Part shown: positions 19,601-27,209 of the stretch, in pieces
Position numbering within the stretch: position 1 is the stretch's first letter
How the letters are laid out: each line of letters begins with the position of its first letter
From: Gammaproteobacteria bacterium
GTDB taxonomy: Bacteria; Pseudomonadota; Gammaproteobacteria; Xanthomonadales; SZUA-36
NCBI GenBank assembly: GCA_030428105.1
Contig: JAUIBE010000027.1
Span: 1 to 36,865 of the forward strand
Direction: 5' to 3'
DNA: 36,865 nt
Program-made: the position numbers and the translations under genes
Notes under the pieces: model-generated
Databases searched by the model: none
Told to the model about the DNA's origin: nothing
What the model saw: the letters and a program-made list of their open reading frames with translations, nothing else

Positions 19601-19970
19601 CGCTGCCATCTGCAGACCAGTCAAGCGCGATATCGGCTTCCGGGTGCCAGGTCAGGCGTTTTGGTTGTCCGCCTTCCACGGGAATGATGTAGACATCAAC
19701 GTTGCGCTCATAATCCGCTGTGTAAGCAATCCACTGGCCGTCGGGCGAAAATACCGGCCCGCTTTCATCTGCCGGGTGTGACGTCAGTCGCCTCGGGCTG
19801 GAGCCATCCGGCTGCGCGATCCACAGGTCTCCGGCATAAACGAATGCCAGGTGGTTGGCGCTGAGGGCGGGCTGGCGAAGCAGCAGGGTGGAATCGGCCA
19901 TGGCGCTCGGCGCCAGGGCAAACAGAACCAGGGCGAGCAGGGCGCTCGCGAGCAGATTGCGGGATATCAT
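16680..19970 (-). CDS. Tricorn-like S41 family protease, secreted
   Basis: A 1096-residue protease with a clear signal peptide (LLASALLALVLFALAPSAMA, cleaved after about residue 25). The first half is a TolB/PD40-type beta-propeller with repeats such as SPDGQWIAYTAD, SPDGSWLAYTME and SPDGKYLFFAAS. An acidic spacer follows (about residues 545-570), then a second propeller part, a PDZ-like region (PGSEAHAGEYILAVNGQEID) and the S41 catalytic domain. The probable nucleophile is Ser982 in DAGSGGD; a candidate His is in AEMMAGHNRVGGGD. Tricorn homologues degrade peptides; a periplasmic peptide-scavenging role is inferred from the signal peptide. Confidence 0.9.
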   Translation of the reverse strand: MISRNLLASALLALVLFALAPSAMADSTLLLRQPALSANHLAFVYAGDLWIAQPDGSSPRRLTSHPADESGPVFSPDGQWIAYTADYERNVDVYIIPVEGGQPKRLTWHPEADIALDWSADGSEVALVSYRETDHGRSGQLYHVSVEGGLPRKQMEARVYRGTYSDDGQFAYIPFGSGYNGLFGGTAGWKGYRGGTTPAVNVMNADRDEVFTIPGAEATNFNTLWLGNQLYFLSDREDRNFQLFRFDAGSQAIEQITNESGWDIRAAGGHGNTVVYEVGGKLKSLDVNSGNVTELSIDIAPDLPERRPQWKNAADTITAAQISRTGKRAVLTARGEVFTVPVSDGSTRNLSNTGTRREYSALWSPDGQQLAWISETGEGTSRGQEVVISDQAGNVNARHALGTSFYELLAWSAGDTPRLVYQDNHLGLHVLNLENGRSAQVATQQRRDQVDVAISPDGSWLAYTMEQANYHRDLMLLELGTSNRVRVSDGLADAASPAFSPDGKYLFFAASTNSGPIQVGLNMTSQERPFRAGLYAAVLSSDGDSPLKPKSGDEEAPAAENGESDDESGEEESVTTRVDTDGLSNRIVALPVAEDNYGSLGVGEDGSLFYISYIQAGESVEPPGSNPASDNTLMRFSFDDKEASTVLGGVNDFAISSDGAHMIIQKADGSLATAEIADDLSPEPLDLGGVRVFVDPAEEWAQIFDEAWRMEREYFYAENMHGLDWEAMYAKYRPLLPHAGRREDVNALLVEMIAEMMAGHNRVGGGDRYRDPAVGVGLLGANLEIDDGHYRIARVYSGESWNPFLAAPLAQPGSEAHAGEYILAVNGQEIDATDNIFAHLQGTNGEQVTLRVGPEADGDNARDIIITPTDDEGQIRLWNWIETNRQRVSEATDGRVGYIYLPNTAGAGYTFFNRMFFPQVDKQALIIDERSNGGGQAANYIIDVLSRKHLSGWKDRDGLVFNTPAGAMHGPMLMMIDQDAGSGGDYLPHTFRYAGIGKLLGTRTWGGLIGIYANPNLMDGGVVTVPFFRFFEPDGSWSVENEGVAPDIEVGLDPIATNQGEDSQLEAAISEILLQLENHQNEVMTEAPPVPTELGE

Positions 19971-20050
19971 TTAGAATCCTCGGGTTATTCGCGGGAATAG
20001 CCTTGGAATTGTACCGGAACTTCATTTGCAAACGGGGGAGACCAATTTAG

Positions 20051-21208
20051 ATGAGCGCAAAACTGGACCGATGCCAGAACATTGCAGACTTGCGGAGGCT
20101 GGCGAAGAAACGGCTGCCGGCTTCGATGTTTCACTACATCGATGGCGGCGCCGATGACGAGCGAACGCTCGATTGGAACACCTCGTCTTTCGATCGCTAC
20201 GAACTGCTGCCCAGCTATCTGCGCGATATCGACAGTATTGATACCTCCACCACCTTGCTGGGGCAGCGCATCGAGGTTCCGTTTTTCCTGTCGCCCACCG
20301 GCATGTCGCGCCTGTTTCACCACGAAAAAGAGATTGGCGCCGCGCGCGCCGCCGAGGCTTTCGGCACCTTCTACGGCCTGTCCACGCTTGGCACCACCAG
20401 CCTGGAAGATATTGCCGAAGTGACCTCTGCCCCAAAGATGTTCCAGATCTACATCCTCAAGGATCGCGAGTTAACCCGCGAGTTTGTAACGCGCTGCAAG
20501 GCTGCCGGTTTCGAGGCGATGTGCCTCACGGTTGACGTGCCCGTGGCCGGTAACCGCGAACGTGAAATCAAGTACGGCATGCAAATGCCACCAAGGCTTC
20601 GCATGGCCACCCTGCTGAGCTTTGCCACCCATCCGCGCTGGACATTGAACCTGTTGCGCAACTCGGACTTCCAGTTGGCCAACGTGGCGCACCGGGTGGA
20701 TGCGCTCGGCCAGGGCGCCATGGGCCTGATCGACTACGTCAACAGCCAGTTCGACCGCACGGTGACCTGGAAAGACGCCGAGTGGCTCGTAGACCTGTGG
20801 GACGGGCCGATGGTGATCAAGGGCCTGCAGACGGTAGAAGACGCCCGGCACGCCCGTGACATCGGCGCCAGGGGCATCATGGTTTCCAACCACGGCGGTC
20901 GCCAACTGGATACCGCCCCGGCGCCGGTGGACTGCATCGGCGAAATGGCGGACGCGGTTGGCGATGACCTGGACATCATCTGTGATGGCGGTGTTCGTCG
21001 CGGCACCCACATCCTCAAGGCGCTGGCGCTGGGCGCGAAAGCCTGCAGTTTTGGGCGGCCCTACCTGTACGGGCTCGGCGCGGGTGGTCATGCAGGCGTG
21101 ATGAAGGCGCTGTCGATCATGAAGGCGGAACTGGTACGTGACATGGCGCTGCTGGGCTGTAGCCGCATTTCTGAAATCGGTCCGCAACAGCTACGTGCTC
21201 ACCGCTAG
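20051..21208 (+). CDS. FMN-dependent alpha-hydroxy-acid dehydrogenase (LldD-like)
   Basis: A 385-residue member of the L-lactate dehydrogenase/glycolate oxidase family, which oxidises L-2-hydroxyacids with FMN and passes electrons to quinone or cytochrome. Visible motifs: the N-terminal active-site Tyr segment MFHYIDGGADDE, the LTVDVPVAGNRERE strand, the catalytic His281-Arg284 pair in SNHGGRQLD, and the FMN phosphate-binding end DGGVRRGTHILKALALGA. A GGGGGAG Shine-Dalgarno precedes the ATG. It is divergent from the tricorn-like gene with an 80-bp spacer. Lactate is the likeliest substrate but the sequence does not prove it. Confidence 0.9.
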   Translation: MSAKLDRCQNIADLRRLAKKRLPASMFHYIDGGADDERTLDWNTSSFDRYELLPSYLRDIDSIDTSTTLLGQRIEVPFFLSPTGMSRLFHHEKEIGAARAAEAFGTFYGLSTLGTTSLEDIAEVTSAPKMFQIYILKDRELTREFVTRCKAAGFEAMCLTVDVPVAGNREREIKYGMQMPPRLRMATLLSFATHPRWTLNLLRNSDFQLANVAHRVDALGQGAMGLIDYVNSQFDRTVTWKDAEWLVDLWDGPMVIKGLQTVEDARHARDIGARGIMVSNHGGRQLDTAPAPVDCIGEMADAVGDDLDIICDGGVRRGTHILKALALGAKACSFGRPYLYGLGAGGHAGVMKALSIMKAELVRDMALLGCSRISEIGPQQLRAHR

Positions 21209-21274
21209 CGGGTCGTGCTCGTAAAGGCGACCTGGATGAGGACAGCGGGGCGCCCCAAACGCTAAAATAGCCAG

Positions 21275-21667
21275 ATGGAAAACATTCACGTACCCGTTTC
21301 TCCGGGCGAAGTCCTGGACAAGATCACCATCCTCGAAATCAAGTCAGAGCGCATCGCCGACCCTGAAAAGGTGGCCAACGTGCGCGTCGAGCTGGCGCTG
21401 CTTCAGGAAACCTGGAAGCAAAGCATCGCCGAGGATGAAACCATCCGCTCGCTACACGCAGAGTTGAAATCGATCAACGAAGAGCTGTGGGAGATTGAGG
21501 ACGATATCCGCGACAAGGAACGCGCCAAGGAGTTTGACCAGAAGTTCATCGAGCTGGCGCGAGCGGTGTACTTCACCAACGACCGCCGTTCCGAGGTGAA
21601 GAAGAAACTCAACCTGCACCTGGGTTCCCAGATCATCGAAGAGAAGTCCTACCAGGATTACACCTGA
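21275..21667 (+). CDS. DUF6165 family protein
   Basis: A 130-residue soluble protein of unknown function. The N-terminal PVSPGEVLDKITILEIKSERI is the family signature. The rest is predicted to be helical and coiled-coil-like, rich in Glu and Lys (ELKSINEELWEIEDDIRDKERAKEFD). No transmembrane segment or catalytic motif is evident. It follows the 2-hydroxyacid dehydrogenase by 66 bp and is followed by inverted-repeat copy D. I recognise the family but do not know its role. Confidence 0.8.
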   Translation: MENIHVPVSPGEVLDKITILEIKSERIADPEKVANVRVELALLQETWKQSIAEDETIRSLHAELKSINEELWEIEDDIRDKERAKEFDQKFIELARAVYFTNDRRSEVKKKLNLHLGSQIIEEKSYQDYT

Positions 21668-21675
21668 GCCTTATC

Positions 21676-21788
21676 GGCCTGGAAAGGGGTATAGCCTTCC
21701 CAGACGCGCCGTAAATACATCCCTGTAGTCTCTTCGCCGGCGTCCATGCCGTCGAAGGTCTGGCAAAGGCTATACCCCTTATCCAGGC
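21676..21788 (-). repeat. Nested inverted-repeat element, copy D (minus orientation)
   Basis: The outer stem has blocks GCCTGG/CCAGGC, the perfect 15-mer AAGGGGTATAGCCTT (21684-21698) with 21766-21780, and CCAGAC/GTCTGG (21700-21705 with 21758-21763). On the minus strand the core reads P2 CTTCGACGGC, loop ATGGAC, GCCGGCGAAG (21732-21757, one A-G mismatch) and P3 TAC, loop AGGGAT, GTA (21716-21727), then TTTACGGCG. It begins 8 bp after the DUF6165 stop and ends 61 bp before the SAM riboswitch. Confidence 0.83.
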
Positions 21789-21849
21789 TGGTGGGCTGCG
21801 TATTGGGGGTTGCTTGCCTCCTAAACTATCGCCTACAATCAACCCACAA

Positions 21850-21967
21850 CTCATTCAGACCGGCTGAGGGACAGGCCCTTTGAAGCCGGGGCAACCTCCG
21901 AGAGCTAACCACTCCGGAACGGTGCCAACTCCTGCGGAGCTCGCAAGGGCGAACTCCGGGAAATGAG
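21850..21967 (+). ncRNA. SAM-I (S-box) riboswitch aptamer
   Basis: P1 pairs CTCATT (21850-21855) with AATGAG (21962-21967). The core matches the SAM-I consensus: GAGGGACAGGCCC, TTTGAAGCC, GGGGCAACC, then GGTGCCAACTCC. It senses S-adenosylmethionine and should switch metX-metB off when SAM is plentiful, through the terminator at 22034. Between the two lies a further stem, GACCAGG (21969-21975) with CCTGGTC (21992-21998). SAM-I is mainly known from Firmicutes but also occurs ahead of methionine genes in some Xanthomonadales. Confidence 0.9.
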
Positions 21968-22033
21968 TGACCAGGAAGCTATTCTGTAGGACCTGGTCAA
22001 GCTCAAATCTGCACATCAGGAATTCCGAATGAG

Positions 22034-22057
22034 TCCCCTTTCCAGGGGAATTTTTTT
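22034..22057 (+). terminator. Riboswitch-controlled intrinsic terminator
   Basis: TCCCCT-TTCC-AGGGGA followed by seven T (22051-22057) and a further T-rich stretch. It lies between the SAM-I aptamer and metX, so it is the expected expression platform for transcriptional control. Confidence 0.9.
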
Positions 22058-22082
22058 GGGTTTTTGATTGAGGAGCAGGTTA

Positions 22083-23123
22083 ATGAGCGCAGTCCCTTCC
22101 TTAGCAGCCATCACGCCTTTTGGCCGTGCTGCAGACGCCAACCAGGGTTCACAGCTACGTGACGGCACGGTCCGTTTCGAAGCGCCTTTGAAACTGGCGT
22201 GCGGACGAATGCTCAACGATTGGTCATTGGCTTATCGCCTGGTCGGCGATGTGCGCAAGCCCCTGGTATTGGTGATGGGTGGAATTTCCGCCGGTCGCCA
22301 GTTCTGGTCTGAACAAGGCCCGGAAGGCTGGTGGCAGTGCCAGTTTGGGCCAGGTCACGCGGGGGATACCGACCGGTTCAGTTTCCTCGCCTTTGATTTC
22401 CTTGGCGGCGAGGGCGGAAGCACCAACCCTGCGAGCTGGTTTGGACGGCCGGCGGACTTTCCTGCCATCGACACGGCCGACCAGGCCAACGCCGCACGCT
22501 TGCTGCTTGATCACCTCGAAATTGACTGCCTGCACAGCATTGTCGGCGCCTCTTATGGTGGCATGGTTGCCTTGCAGTTCGCCGCGCGTTTTCCGCGGCG
22601 TCTGCGCAAAGCGCTGGTGCTGTGCGCGGGACACCATCCTTCGCCGTTGGCCACCGGTTGGCGGCACGTGCAACGCCAGGTGCTGGAGTTTGGAATCTCC
22701 AGGGGCAGCCCAGAGGCTGGTGTGCGCATCGCGCGTTCACTGGCCATGTGCACCTACCGCTCGGAGCGCGAATTTCAACGACGGTTCGCGCCCACCGGCC
22801 CGCACCAGGCCTCACCGGCGGCCTACCTGGACCATTGCGGCGCGGCGTTTGCCGACCGGTTCAACGTGTATTCCTACCTGTGCCTGTCGCAGTCGATTGA
22901 TGACCACCGGGTGGACCCGTCCGCAATCACTACCGCTCTGGACCTGGTGGGTTTCACCACCGACCAGGTTGTTCCGCCGACCCAGTTGATCGCCTTGCGC
23001 GGCAAGCTGGCGGGCGACAACTCACTGAAACTTCTCGACAGCCCGTTTGGGCACGATGCCTTCCTCAAGGAGCGAGGCGCGGTTTCTTCCATTATTCGCA
23101 AGCACCTGGAGGCGCAGGCATGA
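22083..23123 (+). CDS. metX: Homoserine O-acyltransferase (MetX family)
   Basis: This alpha/beta-hydrolase-fold acyltransferase activates homoserine for methionine synthesis. The 346-residue protein has the nucleophile elbow GASYGGM with Ser157, and Asp294 (TDQVVPP) and His324 (FGHDAFL) complete the triad. MetX-fold enzymes may use acetyl-CoA or succinyl-CoA, and related ones act on serine; the acyl donor cannot be read with confidence here. The ATG at 22083 is chosen because AGGAG lies 7 bp upstream. Its stop overlaps the metB start (ATGA), and the SAM-I riboswitch lies just upstream. Confidence 0.88.
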   Translation: MSAVPSLAAITPFGRAADANQGSQLRDGTVRFEAPLKLACGRMLNDWSLAYRLVGDVRKPLVLVMGGISAGRQFWSEQGPEGWWQCQFGPGHAGDTDRFSFLAFDFLGGEGGSTNPASWFGRPADFPAIDTADQANAARLLLDHLEIDCLHSIVGASYGGMVALQFAARFPRRLRKALVLCAGHHPSPLATGWRHVQRQVLEFGISRGSPEAGVRIARSLAMCTYRSEREFQRRFAPTGPHQASPAAYLDHCGAAFADRFNVYSYLCLSQSIDDHRVDPSAITTALDLVGFTTDQVVPPTQLIALRGKLAGDNSLKLLDSPFGHDAFLKERGAVSSIIRKHLEAQA

Positions 23124-24349
23124 GCAATAACAGCAACAACCAGCAAGCGACGAGGCAGCACAAGCAGACCGCAGCAGTGCGCACCGGCATCAACTGTGAC
23201 AAGGGGCATGGCGCGGTTATCCCGCCGCTGTACCTCAGCTCGACCTTTGCCTTCGAAGGTTTTGACCGGAAAGGCCAGTACGACTACACCCGCAGCGGCA
23301 ATCCGACCCGTGATCAACTGGCTTGCGCCCTGAACGAACTGGAAGGCGGCGCCGGGGCCGTGGTCACCGGCTCGGGAATGTCTGCTGTGCACCTGGCAAC
23401 CCAGTTGCTGGGTCCGGATGACCTGGTGATTGCACCGCCCGATTGCTACGGCGGCTGTCATCGCCTGCTCACCGCGGGCGCGAAGCAGGGGCGTTTTTCA
23501 GTGCACTGGACCCCGCTGTGGGAAACCGAGCGCGCGCGGGCGGAAATTTTGCGCCTCAAGCCGAAGATCGTCTGGATCGAAACGCCCAGCAACCCGCTGT
23601 TGCGCATCACCGACGTTGAAGCCATTTCTGCTGCCGCCCACGAGGCTGGTGCGCTGGTGGTTGCAGACAACACCTTTCTTTCGCCTGCCGGCCAGCAGCC
23701 TTTGAGCCTGGGCGCCGACGTGGTGGTGCATTCAACCACCAAGTACATCAACGGCCACTCCGATGTGGTGGGTGGTGCGGTGATCGCGAAAACTGAAGAA
23801 CTCGCAGAGGAGCTAGCCTGGTGGGCCAACTGCCTGGGCCTCACCGGCTCGCCGTTCGACAGCTTCCAGACGCTGCGCGGGCTGCGCACCATCGATGTGC
23901 GCTACCGCCAGCACCAGGAAAACGCGGCGGAAATCGCTTCCCTGCTCGATGAGCATCCGCTGGTGGAGCGGGTTTATTACCCCGGCCTGGCCTCGCACCC
24001 GGGCCACGAAATTGCAGCCTGCCAGCAGTCCGGTTTCGGCGCGATCGTGAGCTTTGAACTGGACCTGCCGGAAGCGGCGATTGCCGCGCTCTGCCAAAGC
24101 CTGGAACTGTTTACCCTGGCCGAGTCACTGGGCGGTGTAGAAAGCCTGGTTGCGCATCCGGCCACCATGACTCACGCGGCGATGGAGGAGGCTGACCAGC
24201 TGAAGGCGGGGATTAGTCGGAAGTTGTTGCGGCTTTCGGTGGGTATCGAGTTTGTGGGGGATCTGCGCGCGGATTTGTTGCGGGCGCTGGATGCCGCGGA
24301 AAAAGTAAGCGGAGGCACCCAGGTTTATGCAGTTCGAAACGCCGGTTAA
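23120..24349 (+). CDS. metB: Cystathionine gamma-synthase / O-succinylhomoserine (thiol)-lyase
   Basis: This PLP-dependent enzyme couples the acylated homoserine made by MetX with cysteine (or sulfide). The 409-residue protein carries the PLP lysine Lys208 in HSTTKYINGHSDVVGG, the YDYTRSGNPTRDQLA segment, and the substrate-loop SLGGVESLVAHPATMTHA typical of the Cys/Met metabolism family. The last of these fits MetB and O-acylhomoserine sulfhydrylase alike. It is translationally coupled to metX through a 4-bp ATGA overlap and shares SAM-riboswitch control. Confidence 0.9.
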   Translation: MSNNSNNQQATRQHKQTAAVRTGINCDKGHGAVIPPLYLSSTFAFEGFDRKGQYDYTRSGNPTRDQLACALNELEGGAGAVVTGSGMSAVHLATQLLGPDDLVIAPPDCYGGCHRLLTAGAKQGRFSVHWTPLWETERARAEILRLKPKIVWIETPSNPLLRITDVEAISAAAHEAGALVVADNTFLSPAGQQPLSLGADVVVHSTTKYINGHSDVVGGAVIAKTEELAEELAWWANCLGLTGSPFDSFQTLRGLRTIDVRYRQHQENAAEIASLLDEHPLVERVYYPGLASHPGHEIAACQQSGFGAIVSFELDLPEAAIAALCQSLELFTLAESLGGVESLVAHPATMTHAAMEEADQLKAGISRKLLRLSVGIEFVGDLRADLLRALDAAEKVSGGTQVYAVRNAG

Positions 24350-24366
24350 GGGGGCGCAGCACCCCC
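24350..24366. terminator. Short GC hairpin between convergent genes
   Basis: GGGGG-CGCAGCA-CCCCC fills the 17 bp between the metB stop and the stop of the minus-strand amidohydrolase. No immediate T-run follows on either strand, so efficient termination is uncertain. Confidence 0.45.
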
Positions 24367-25821
24367 TCAGGATATTTTTCCGCCTGTCGCGCGCAGCAGG
24401 TTGAAGAACTCGCGGCGTGTTTTTGGCCCGTAGGTCTGGAAATGGGGCGTTGGGTTGTTGGCGTACTCGGCGCGGGCGCGGCTGATGGTGTCGTTGGCGG
24501 CCACCTTCATCACTTCTGCTGATGAAATGTTGTAGGGCACGCAGGCGTTGAGGCCGAATACCTTGGCGCGAAGTGCCGGGGTGATTTCGGGGTAGCCGTG
24601 TTGTTCGCGCAGTTCACTGGAAATCTGGAAGGTGCGGAACGCCTGGATCTGGTCCTGCGGCGAGCCGTACCACACCGAGTCTGATCCCCACAGCACGTTG
24701 TCCTCGCCGATGTACTTGAACATCTTGCCCAGCGCGTGAGCAGCGCTTTCCGGGTCGCGCGTGGAAAGGAATCGCCAGGTGCTGCCCAGTTCGGCGTACA
24801 CGTTGGAGTTGGGGGCCACACCGTTATCCACCACCGACTTGATCAGCGAATCGACGCCCTCGTTGCGATCGGGGTCGAACGGCCCTTCCGCCTGGCCGGG
24901 TACGTAGCCCGAGTGGTAAATCAGGAAATTGACGTCCGGGTAGGCTTTGGCGACCACGCCGATGTCGTCGCACAGCGAGTGTTCGTAGGAATCGCGGCCA
25001 AACGGAATGCCCTTGTGGACGCAGATGTTCTTAACCCCCAGCTTGCGCGCTTTCTCGATGTAGGGAATGCCGGTGTCCTCATCGGAAAGGAAGAAGCCCT
25101 TGTTGTCGGGTCCGTACTGGGTGTAGCACTTCCACGCCGCCACGCCCCATTTTTCGGCCAACTCGTCCATCAGGTCCAGGTCGCCGGGCTGGTTGGGGTT
25201 GCAGCGGCCGTGCAGCAGCAGGCGCTGGTCGCCTTCGAGTTCCTGCACCATTTGGCGGGTCTTGTCGGCTTCCTCGATGCTGATTGGCTCATTGGCGTGG
25301 GTGGAGGGAATAAAGCTCAGCGCCATCAGGTCGGTGTCGCTGTCCATGAACACGTCCTTGATGAAGTTCTCTGCGCCGATGCATCCCATGTACTCGCGGC
25401 CCAGCAGGTCGTGCTCGGCCTTGCATTCCGGCTTTAGTGTCTGGGCCAGGTTGGGCGGCAGGTAGTGGCCCTGGACATCGAAAATAAACTCGCGCGAACC
25501 GAGGGACTCAGCCGCGGCATCAATGTCGAAGGCCGCTTCCGCGGGCAGGTCGAAGTAACCTCCATTGATGCCCTGGGCAGCGTTCACCCGGTTGAACGCA
25601 AGCAGCGTCGCGGCGGCGGCGCAGCTGGAAGCCAGGAAGGATCTGCGGTCGCGTCCGGTGCGCCGCGCGGCGTCATGGATGGCCTCGACCGCCGAGGTTC
25701 GCGCCTGGGCCTCAGCGCGCTTCAACGGAATCGGGACGTACTCGCCGTTCGAAGTGCTGTCCAGTTTTACGGGCAGGCAACGTGGGTCGTCGAGTGCGCT
25801 GGGTTTGCGGTACTGGCTCAT
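24367..25821 (-). CDS. Tat-exported amidohydrolase-2 family protein with altered metal motif
   Basis: A 484-residue member of the amidohydrolase-related (ACMSD-like) TIM-barrel family. A twin-arginine signal is present but unusually far in (DRRSFLAS, Arg59-Arg60, then an Ala/Leu-rich h-region), after a 58-residue leader; no other Met offers a later start. The usual first-strand HxH is DVQGH, with Gln117 in place of the first His. Other candidate ligands remain: His in CVHKGIPFG, His in IYHSGYVPG and Asp in LWGSDSVWYG. Hydrolase or decarboxylase activity is possible, but the Gln leaves the metal site uncertain. Substrate unknown. Confidence 0.8.
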   Translation of the reverse strand: MSQYRKPSALDDPRCLPVKLDSTSNGEYVPIPLKRAEAQARTSAVEAIHDAARRTGRDRRSFLASSCAAAATLLAFNRVNAAQGINGGYFDLPAEAAFDIDAAAESLGSREFIFDVQGHYLPPNLAQTLKPECKAEHDLLGREYMGCIGAENFIKDVFMDSDTDLMALSFIPSTHANEPISIEEADKTRQMVQELEGDQRLLLHGRCNPNQPGDLDLMDELAEKWGVAAWKCYTQYGPDNKGFFLSDEDTGIPYIEKARKLGVKNICVHKGIPFGRDSYEHSLCDDIGVVAKAYPDVNFLIYHSGYVPGQAEGPFDPDRNEGVDSLIKSVVDNGVAPNSNVYAELGSTWRFLSTRDPESAAHALGKMFKYIGEDNVLWGSDSVWYGSPQDQIQAFRTFQISSELREQHGYPEITPALRAKVFGLNACVPYNISSAEVMKVAANDTISRARAEYANNPTPHFQTYGPKTRREFFNLLRATGGKIS

Positions 25822-25979
25822 GGCTTGGCTCCATCCGGATTTTGCGTCATTGATGCACTACAAATAGCAGATGGCATGCGCCTCGGCCACCACCGGATGT
25901 GCTGAACCGCCGGGGCGCCAGCGATTGACGGCAGGGCGAAGCCAGCCGAGAATGACGCCACACCCACCCGGCATGTTTC

Positions 25980-26693
25980 ATGAAGTCCCAGCCCCTCAAA
26001 CTTGATTCCGGCCTCGTGCTGTACGACGCGGAACGCTTTGCGCGAGCCAACCTGGCGCCCAACCTGGATTGGTTCAGGCCGCGTTTCTGGGAAGATGAGG
26101 GGTTGGTGGCCGCGCGCCAGCGCGGTCGGGGCACCGCCCTGTTTGTGAAAACGCCGGTAGGCCGCGCGGTGCTGCGCCAGTACCTGCGGGGCGGCGTGGC
26201 GGCGCGGTTCATCCGCGAGCGATACCTGTTCAAGGGCGTTTCACGCAGCCGGCCGGTTCGGGAGTACCGCGTGTTGGAGCGCCTGGCAGAACTCGGTTTG
26301 CCGGCTCCGCCCCCGCTTGCAGCGTTGTGCGAGCGCCACGGCCTGGCCTACACCGGTGCCATCCTGACACTCGAAATTGAAAACGTGCGCACGATTGAGC
26401 AGCAACTTCACCAGATGGACGCCGATGCGTGGACTGCGGTGGGCCAGTGCATACGCCGGTTTCACCGCTACGGACTGGTGCATGCCGACCTGACTGTGCG
26501 TAATATTCTCATCCAGGAAGGCGGTGCGGTGCACCTGGTCGATTTCGACCGGGCCCGGTTTGGCGGTGGCGCCCTGGCATTTCGCGCCAACCTCAGCCGC
26601 TTGCAGCGATCGCTGCGCAAGGCATGGCCTGACAACCAGCTTGAAGAAGATGAATCGGCATGGACGCACCTGCTCAAGGGCTACGAATCTTAA
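25980..26693 (+). CDS. kdkA: 3-deoxy-D-manno-octulosonic acid kinase (KdkA)
   Basis: KdkA phosphorylates the Kdo residue of lipopolysaccharide inner core, adding negative charge at the outer-membrane surface; it is known from Haemophilus, Vibrio and Xanthomonadales. The 237-residue protein has the kinase-like fold of the WaaP/KdkA family: LRQYLRGG near the start, catalytic Asp170 in HRYGLVHADLTVRNILI and the metal-binding VDFDRAR. It acts at the cytoplasmic face of the inner membrane. The start lacks a good Shine-Dalgarno. The GNAT gene overlaps its last 34 bp. Confidence 0.88.
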   Translation: MKSQPLKLDSGLVLYDAERFARANLAPNLDWFRPRFWEDEGLVAARQRGRGTALFVKTPVGRAVLRQYLRGGVAARFIRERYLFKGVSRSRPVREYRVLERLAELGLPAPPPLAALCERHGLAYTGAILTLEIENVRTIEQQLHQMDADAWTAVGQCIRRFHRYGLVHADLTVRNILIQEGGAVHLVDFDRARFGGGALAFRANLSRLQRSLRKAWPDNQLEEDESAWTHLLKGYES

Positions 26694-27202
26694 ATTCCAG
26701 GAGGCTGACCCTGGTTGCCGCGAACCACGAACTGGTTAGCCAGGATCTTGCCGGTCGCGCCGCGCTGTCGGTTGCGCTGGAATCCACGGTACCGGACAAC
26801 TGGCCGCCGGAGCTCTACGACCGCACCGCGATGAGGTATTCGCTCGATGAACTGGCTGACCCGGCGATGCAGGGTTGGTCATTCTGGTACCTGGTGTTGA
26901 GCGAGCGTAATGAATTGATAGGCCTTTGTGGCTTCAAGGGCCGTCCGGATGATGCCGGCGAGGTCGAAATTGGTTACTCGATTGTCAGCCAGTTTCGCGG
27001 CCAGGGCCTGGCTACAGAAGCTTGTATGAGGCTGATTGGATGGGCTTTTTCACACCGGGAGGTGAAGCAGGTGAATGCAGAAACCCTGCCGCACCTGAAA
27101 TCCTCGATCCGTGTGCTGGAGAAAAACGGCATGCAGTTCGCGGGGCCGGGTTCCGAATATGGCGTGGTTCGATATGCGGTCACACGACCGGACGGGAGCT
27201 AG
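26660..27202 (+). CDS. GNAT family N-acetyltransferase (RimJ/RimL type)
   Basis: A 180-residue acetyltransferase. The acetyl-CoA-binding motif is visible in EIGYSIVSQFRGQGLATEA, followed by the family AETLPHLKSSIRVLEKNGMQF segment. The RILNSRRLTLVAA stretch marks the start of the fold. The ATG at 26660 overlaps kdkA by 34 bp; no better start is seen, although a short non-ATG start nearer 26700 is possible. The substrate, perhaps an amino group on a small molecule or protein, is unknown. Confidence 0.82.
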   Translation: MDAPAQGLRILNSRRLTLVAANHELVSQDLAGRAALSVALESTVPDNWPPELYDRTAMRYSLDELADPAMQGWSFWYLVLSERNELIGLCGFKGRPDDAGEVEIGYSIVSQFRGQGLATEACMRLIGWAFSHREVKQVNAETLPHLKSSIRVLEKNGMQFAGPGSEYGVVRYAVTRPDGS

Positions 27203-27209
27203 GAAGTCG

